A DNA stretch of 64,000 nucleotides from assembly GCF_000733755.1 (NCBI RefSeq), contig NZ_JPOF01000002.1, positions 553,501 to 617,500 of the forward strand. The letters are read 5' to 3'. A program made the position numbers and the translations under genes. Each line of letters starts with the position of its first letter. Position 1 is the first letter of the stretch. The notes under the pieces are model-generated. The model did no database searches. It saw only the letters and a list, made by a program, of their open reading frames with translations, and was not told the origin of the DNA. The stretch comes from Lachnoclostridium phytofermentans. GTDB taxonomy: Bacteria; Bacillota; Clostridia; Lachnospirales; Lachnospiraceae. Shown here in pieces: positions 56,342-64,000 of the stretch.

Positions 56342-58171
56342 TTACTTATCGTTTTCTGTTTTTTGAACAAGCTTATCATCAAGATGTTCTAATACGACAT
56401 TATAAACTGCCACGCTGTAATCCAATTGTGTAGGACTATTGATGATATTATATGCTTCCTCAACTGATAGATAAAATATATTATCTAACTCTTTTACAAT
56501 TTGATTTCGTACATAATCTAAATCTGTTTGTATGCCAAGTTTCATTGCAAGAGCATAATACTTATCGTAACGCTCCAACCCTTTTAATAAAGAATCCAAG
56601 GCTTCTGGATACATACCAATAGCAGAATAATTATTATAAGAATTTAACTGCTTATTAACAAACATTACTGTCATTATCTTATCATAGATTTCAATGTCTT
56701 CATCTCTAATCTCTAAACCATACACCTCGTTATAAGCATCATTATAACGCTGCATACCGAAATTCTTGGTTGCATTTTGAATGTTAATAGCATAACTATA
56801 TACATTAGTACCTATCACAACAAATAAAGCAATACTTGCAAATAACGCAAATACGAAGGAAGCGCCAATTCGATTAATTCTACCTTCATTTTCATCAATC
56901 TCATCGATTAACTCTTGTACTTCTTTCGAAAGCCGCTCTTTTTCTTCTTTCTTTGCTTTTGCTCGCTCCACCTTGGCTTGTTTTGCCTTAATAGCGTCAT
57001 CCTTAGCCTTCTTCTTTGCTGCTAATTTATCTGCTTTTTTCTTTGCCTTAGTAGCCTCTTTTTCCTTTTCAGCTTCTCTGGTTTCAGTTTCTTTTTTCTT
57101 TGATTCTTCTACTACATTCTGCTTAAGTTGCTCCTTTTCTTCCTCAGTTAATTCCTCTTTTATATTTCCGAAAACACGAGCAAATATATTTTTCTTTCTA
57201 CCAGTAGGATTTTTCTCTTTGTTTTTCTTTTTATTTTTCTTTTTATTTTTCTTTATATTTGTTTCAAGATTCTCTATTTCCTTTGACTGAACTTCCTCTT
57301 GGTTAGGAACATCTGGTATTAATTTAAGTAAATCTTCATCAATTCCTACATCCTCTAAACTAGAAATTCCACCAAGTGCATCCTGATAGATGCCACCGAT
57401 GTCTTTCACCGAAGGATTTAACAAATCATCCGAATCACCGTATAGACTTAATAACGGGTCTTCTCCAGACTCTTCATTATCCATAAAATCATCAATGGAA
57501 AGTACATCTGAAGCATAATCCTCTTGACTATCGTCTTCCGGTGTTCTATTTATTTCATTTAATAAATCAAGTATATCTTGATTTCCATCAAAATCAGGCG
57601 TACTACCCACCACAAATTCTCCCTCTGCTTCTTTATAATAGTTGCTAGTTATTTTATTCTCCAGCGAATCGCTTATGTTTAGCTTTTCTTTCTCTTGCAA
57701 GTTATCTTCTTTCGTTGTAACTAACTCAGAAAAAGATAAATTAGCTACGTCATTTTCTAAACTAGCATCATCTTGCCCTTCTAACTCTATTTCTTGCTGC
57801 TCTTTTATATCTATTTCTTGCCGCTCTTCTATATCTATTTCTTGCTGAAGTTCTGTTATATCAGTTTCTCTTTGTATTTTTTTTACGGAATCCTCAATAT
57901 TATCACGCTCATCTAACACTGTTTGATTTAGTAAATCTTTTAGTTCCTTATTATCGGTGATACTCTCTGATTCCATATCAAATATACTATAATTCTTTGT
58001 TAGATAATCTTCTGCTTCTTCCGTAGTAGTAATATCTTTGTTACTATGTAGTGACTCCATAGATGCAGATAACGTGTTAAGATATTGATCGTCTAAGCCT
58101 AATTCTTTGCAGTTTAAACAATATTCGCTATTATCTTTTACTTCTGCATGACATATCTTGCATCTATCCAT
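56342..58171 (-). CDS. zinc-ribbon, coiled-coil membrane protein of unknown function
   Basis: The 609-residue protein begins with a zinc ribbon (CKICHAEV...CLNCKEL, residues 4-21), followed by about 300 acidic residues with repeats rich in Glu, Ile and Gln (QEIDIEERQEIDIKEQQEI near 108), a Lys/Glu/Ala coiled coil (about 325-430), one membrane helix (about 440-462) and a helical C-terminal domain of about 140 residues resembling tetratricopeptide-type repeats. The order implies a large cytoplasmic part and an outside C-terminal domain. I know no function. It starts 30 bases after cheV, suggesting a two-gene unit with it. Confidence 0.6.
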   Translation of the reverse strand: MDRCKICHAEVKDNSEYCLNCKELGLDDQYLNTLSASMESLHSNKDITTTEEAEDYLTKNYSIFDMESESITDNKELKDLLNQTVLDERDNIEDSVKKIQRETDITELQQEIDIEERQEIDIKEQQEIELEGQDDASLENDVANLSFSELVTTKEDNLQEKEKLNISDSLENKITSNYYKEAEGEFVVGSTPDFDGNQDILDLLNEINRTPEDDSQEDYASDVLSIDDFMDNEESGEDPLLSLYGDSDDLLNPSVKDIGGIYQDALGGISSLEDVGIDEDLLKLIPDVPNQEEVQSKEIENLETNIKKNKKKNKKKNKEKNPTGRKKNIFARVFGNIKEELTEEEKEQLKQNVVEESKKKETETREAEKEKEATKAKKKADKLAAKKKAKDDAIKAKQAKVERAKAKKEEKERLSKEVQELIDEIDENEGRINRIGASFVFALFASIALFVVIGTNVYSYAINIQNATKNFGMQRYNDAYNEVYGLEIRDEDIEIYDKIMTVMFVNKQLNSYNNYSAIGMYPEALDSLLKGLERYDKYYALAMKLGIQTDLDYVRNQIVKELDNIFYLSVEEAYNIINSPTQLDYSVAVYNVVLEHLDDKLVQKTENDK

Positions 58172-58201
58172 TTGTACACCACCTAATATTTTTTATAGGA
58201 A

Positions 58202-59110
58202 TTATTCGTTTAAAAGTAACTCATCGATCTTTGCCACTAATTGTCCGATTTCTGGTTTTGATAATTGAGCGTCTGCACCTAAAGCTTCACCCTTCCTACG
58301 CATATCCTCATTCACCAAAGAAGAAAAGATTACGACAGGAATTTGTGCTAGTTTTGTATCTTCCTTAACAAGCCTTGTCAAACGGTGGCCATCCATTATT
58401 GGCATCTCAATGTCAGTAATTATTAAAGCAACCTTTTTGTCAACAATTCCTTCTTGCTTGTACTTCAGAAGTAAGTCATAGGCTTCTTTCCCATTTTCCG
58501 TTCTAGTGATATTGGTATAACCTGCTTTCGCAAGACAATCGACTAGTAATTGATTTAGCAAATGGGAATCTTCAGCAATAATAATTGGTAAATCACATCG
58601 TCTTCTGTTTTTCAATGTATCCATATCTGATACTTTCAAACTAGTTTCAGGACTTATATCGGCTACTATCTTTTCAAAATCAAGTAGGATAATTAACTTA
58701 TTTTCCAATTTAATAATACCAGTTGCAACTCCCATTCCAGCATTACTTAAAGTAGCATCTGGTTTTGTGATATCCCCCCAAGAGATACGATGAATACCTA
58801 AAACTTTATTTACATGAAAACCAACATGTAAATTATTAAAGTTCGTTACAATAATCATATCTTTCCCATCCTGATGTGACTCTTGTTGCATGTTTAAAGT
58901 CTTTCTTAAGTCTATGATTGTCATAATAAAATCACGGGGCATATAAATACCCTCAACCGTAGGGTGAGCATTAGGTACTGGTGTTGGGCTTACAAAGGGA
59001 AGTATCTCTCTAATCTTAGCCACATTAATACCATAGCTGTTTCCGCCAATGGTAAATTCAAGCACTTCTAATTCATTTGTGCCACTTTCTAATAATATAT
59101 TGTTATCCAT
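58202..59110 (-). CDS. cheV: chemotaxis coupling protein CheV (CheW-receiver)
   Basis: The 302-residue protein has an N-terminal CheW domain (about 10-160, with EFTIGGNSYGINVAKIREIL) and a C-terminal receiver domain (about 175-300) with the acidic pair in IIIAEDSHL, phospho-acceptor Asp in VALIITDIEMPIMDG near 236, and Lys in AQLSKPEIG. CheV couples chemoreceptors to CheA and is phosphorylated for adaptation. No other chemotaxis gene is in the window. GGGGGTAGACCT precedes the ATG. Confidence 0.92.
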   Translation of the reverse strand: MDNNILLESGTNELEVLEFTIGGNSYGINVAKIREILPFVSPTPVPNAHPTVEGIYMPRDFIMTIIDLRKTLNMQQESHQDGKDMIIVTNFNNLHVGFHVNKVLGIHRISWGDITKPDATLSNAGMGVATGIIKLENKLIILLDFEKIVADISPETSLKVSDMDTLKNRRRCDLPIIIAEDSHLLNQLLVDCLAKAGYTNITRTENGKEAYDLLLKYKQEGIVDKKVALIITDIEMPIMDGHRLTRLVKEDTKLAQIPVVIFSSLVNEDMRRKGEALGADAQLSKPEIGQLVAKIDELLLNE

Positions 59111-59623
59111 AGGTCTACCCCCATATCATCTTGAGTTTAATTTATCCGTTAGAAATTACCTTATTTGTGTATATATACATATATTATATGACAAAATGAC
59201 AAATAATTCAATTGTAACATAGTTAAAACGACACTATTTTCCATTTTTATTCTGCAATAGAATCTAATAGTATATCTTTATTCCCTATAATTATCGGCTA
59301 TTTAACTAATTAAGATTAGCGGTAAATAATAATTCAGCATCCCATATAAATCTTATGAGCAAACAGGCTAGATTCCTCGTTAAACATACCATTTAGTCTG
59401 ATATTTTTTTATATATTTAATGAATCATGCACAACATAAGTAAAATTACTATACCTCCAGTACTGAAACACATTAAGAACAATCATCCCAAAAGATTTGA
59501 CCTAGAGTCAATAATGCGAGAACAAATAAACCTTCTAAATTAAGTATATCTTAATTCAGTTAGTTTATCGATTCTCGCATTTTGTCAGATAACACTATAA
59601 GTTTAAATTCATTCATTTATTTT
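59111..59623. other. non-coding gap between cheV and the ArsR-type gene
   Basis: A+T-rich, 513 bases, no gene on either strand. It holds presumably the cheV promoter and, at 59513-59581, a long imperfect inverted repeat. Confidence 0.45.
59513..59581. other. long imperfect inverted repeat
   Basis: Three nested pairings: AATGCGAGAA/TTCTCGCATT, ATAAAC/GTTTAT-like and AATTAAG/CTTAATT, spanning 69 bases. A short T run on the plus side only. It may end transcripts of the ArsR-type gene or be an independent structure. Confidence 0.5.
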
Positions 59624-60547
59624 TTATTGCATCGGTTCATAATGGATTCTTACCTTGATATCTTGATTGTAATTTCCAAAACCACTGCCATAGACAGTTA
59701 AGCCTCCAACATTAGCTGACTCCTCCTCTACAGCAAGTTTAAAACAAATATCACTTCGATAGTTTAAATTAAACTGATCAATTGTCATAGAAGATATTTT
59801 TCTTCCATCAATGTATGTACCAGATTTATTAATCACTAATATTTTTAATAAGCCATATTGGTTCCAGTTTGTGAACCACCACTTTGGTGTAAAAATTCCT
59901 CTCTTATCCCCAAAGTCTCCTGGACTGGTCCAAACACCAATTTTCTTATTATTTATATAAAAAGAAATGTCACTTGGCCACTCATTATTTACTCCAGGTG
60001 CTTCAGATCCCAACTCTAGTGAAAATGTAATCTGGTCTACTTTCTGACCCGCTGGTAATAAATTAGGTATCTTGTACTCAATAAATCCTTTTGTAAACCA
60101 TAAAATATTCGCATCCACACGTTTTACATGGGAAAAATAACGAGGATCATCTACTTCACCAATTAACATATCTTTCGTAGCAATACCACAGGTAGGTAAT
60201 ACACAATAATCCGAGTAATGACCAATTTTCACTTCTGTTTCGTATATATTATTGTCATAAGAATTTTCCAAATCCATAATTTCAATAAATATTTTATCAA
60301 CGTCAACTCGACAAATCTTTTGGTTTCCATGTCCCGCATACTCCGGAATTAGCTGTATAATTCCACTTTCCTCTAATTTCTTCATATGTCCGGTTAATGC
60401 ACCATTGGTTATATTAAGTGCTGATGCTAGCTCGTTCATATTCATTTCTTTATTATCTAGTAAAAGATTAATAATTTGTATACGCACACTGGAACCAAGT
60501 GCCTTGAAAACGCTTAATCCATCTTCTAAGTTCTTAATATGTAACAT
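59624..60547 (-). CDS. ArsR-type winged-helix regulator with C-terminal sensor domain
   Basis: The 307-residue protein has an N-terminal winged helix (about 8-80: FKALGSSVRIQIINLLL, then MNELASALNITNGALTGHMKKLEESGII) followed by about 220 beta-rich residues with many aromatic residues (WWFTNWNQYGLL), a jelly-roll-like domain. In Lachnospiraceae such long ArsR-type proteins accompany carbohydrate genes, but no such gene lies beside this one. There are no Cys metal sites of classic ArsR type. Ligand and targets are unknown. Confidence 0.75.
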   Translation of the reverse strand: MLHIKNLEDGLSVFKALGSSVRIQIINLLLDNKEMNMNELASALNITNGALTGHMKKLEESGIIQLIPEYAGHGNQKICRVDVDKIFIEIMDLENSYDNNIYETEVKIGHYSDYCVLPTCGIATKDMLIGEVDDPRYFSHVKRVDANILWFTKGFIEYKIPNLLPAGQKVDQITFSLELGSEAPGVNNEWPSDISFYINNKKIGVWTSPGDFGDKRGIFTPKWWFTNWNQYGLLKILVINKSGTYIDGRKISSMTIDQFNLNYRSDICFKLAVEEESANVGGLTVYGSGFGNYNQDIKVRIHYEPMQ

Positions 60548-60714
60548 ATCGTCACCTATTACCTCCCCTTGAGTATGATGTCATGCTCATTCCGTCCACG
60601 ACTTGTTATATTCTACCATATATTTTATATCTAAGCAATTATTATGTCAAATTTACTGATTACTGAGATGCTATTTTTATTTTATGTACACTTTAAGAAT
60701 TGTCTTTACTTTTT

Positions 60715-60760
60715 AAACAAGGAAAAGTTTGCGAAGCATACTTTTCCTTGACATGAATAA
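60715..60760 (+). repeat. dispersed hairpin repeat (copy 3)
   Basis: AACAAGGAAAAGT and ACTTTTCCTTG pair with TTGCGAAGCAT between, followed by ACATGAATAA. A terminator follows as in copy 2. Confidence 0.6.
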
Positions 60761-60761
60761 T

Positions 60762-60798
60762 AAAGAAGTCGATTACCCTAAAGTAATCGACTTCTTTC
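60762..60798. terminator. terminator of the rRNA-tRNA unit
   Basis: AAAGAAGTCGATTAC pairs perfectly with GTAATCGACTTCTTT around CCTAAA; it is flanked by A/T-rich sequence and works on the minus strand after tRNA-Glu. Confidence 0.75.
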
Positions 60799-60802
60799 AA
60801 TA

Positions 60803-60874
60803 TGACTCCAAGGGGATTCGAACCCCTGTTACCGCCGTGAAAGGGCGGTGTCTTAACCGCTTGACCATGGAGCC
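60803..60874 (-). tRNA. tRNA-Glu (anticodon TTC)
   Basis: On the minus strand: acceptor stem GGCTCCA/TGGAGTC, anticodon arm CCGCC-CTTTCAC-GGCGG giving TTC, T arm with GGTTCGAATCC. No CCA encoded. It lies 86 bases after the 23S rRNA 3' end. Confidence 0.95.
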
Positions 60875-60960
60875 TAAGAATATTTTTCTACTCTTGTAGC
60901 ATTGTACTCTCAAAACTTCATATTGATATTATATACAATAATATTGAAACAAACCTTTTA

Positions 60961-63877
<2,917 letters not shown>

Positions 63878-64000
63878 TTGTATTAGGTCACACTTTTCAG
63901 CATGTTCTAATATGATATTTCATCACCTAGCGTAGTGATTACTTTATCGGTTTGTTTGTTTTTCGTTTTCTCTCATAATATCGTCTATTATAAGAGTAAC
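63878..64000 (-). other. part of the 16S-23S spacer
   Basis: 123 A+T-rich bases upstream of the 23S rRNA with no tRNA. The 16S gene would lie beyond the window. Confidence 0.6.

Noticed and set aside
56151..56366. Possible 71-codon plus-strand gene
   Set aside because: It lacks a ribosome site, is low-complexity in composition and runs through the terminator and end of the convergent gene.

Overview
The window looks like chromosomal DNA of a low-GC, anaerobic, spore-forming Firmicute, most likely a member of the Lachnospiraceae close to Lachnoclostridium (Clostridium) phytofermentans. I infer this from A+T-rich DNA, strong AGGAGG-type ribosome sites, oxygen-sensitive pyruvate formate-lyase genes, a two-domain 2-hydroxyacyl-CoA dehydratase activase, DUF1846, CheV and a Gram-positive type IV pilus cluster. 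No database was consulted, so the species is an inference.

Layout. 0-4.4 kb: an orphan zinc-finger membrane protein, tRNA-Leu(CAA), a small Arg/Asp/Glu-rich protein, a 29-residue Cys-rich microprotein with its own ribosome site and terminator, a dsrE-like/iolB pair, and a cell-wall amidase followed by a two-hairpin repeat. 4.4-22.3 kb (leftward): a complete type IV pilus cluster in the order pilB, pilT, pilC, major pilin, prepilin peptidase, pilM-pilN fusion, pilO, four minor-pilin-like genes and a 1419-residue anchored surface protein. 22.3-26.4 kb (leftward): pyruvate formate-lyase system in which the glycyl-radical domain is detached from the catalytic subunit. The activase gene ends 16 bases before pilB, so pilus genes probably share transcripts with it.

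26.8-40 kb: DUF1846 gene, a Na/Pi cotransporter, then a leftward pstSCAB-phoU operon extended by two PhoR-like kinases, an HD-domain protein and a PhoB-like regulator. Both the cotransporter and pstS are preceded by TTTACA-type repeats on an 11-bp period, consistent with one Pho regulon. 40-48.5 kb: a GAF/degenerate-GGDEF/EAL phosphodiesterase, a LysM protein with long Pro-rich repeats, and a 1431-residue CoA dehydratase activase fusion.

48.5-53.1 kb: a hybrid histidine kinase gene broken by an intact IS1182-family element. 53.1-60.5 kb: a methyltransferase remnant, a small hypothetical gene, hisH-hisF-ung, a zinc-ribbon membrane protein, cheV and an ArsR-type regulator. 60.8-64 kb (leftward): tRNA-Glu and a complete 23S rRNA with no 5S gene between or after them within the transcription unit as visible here.

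The most notable items are the three-part pyruvate formate-lyase locus and its junction with the pilus genes, the Pho boxes, the Cys-rich microprotein, two families of dispersed hairpin repeats, and an 18-bp tandem array within the pilus cluster.
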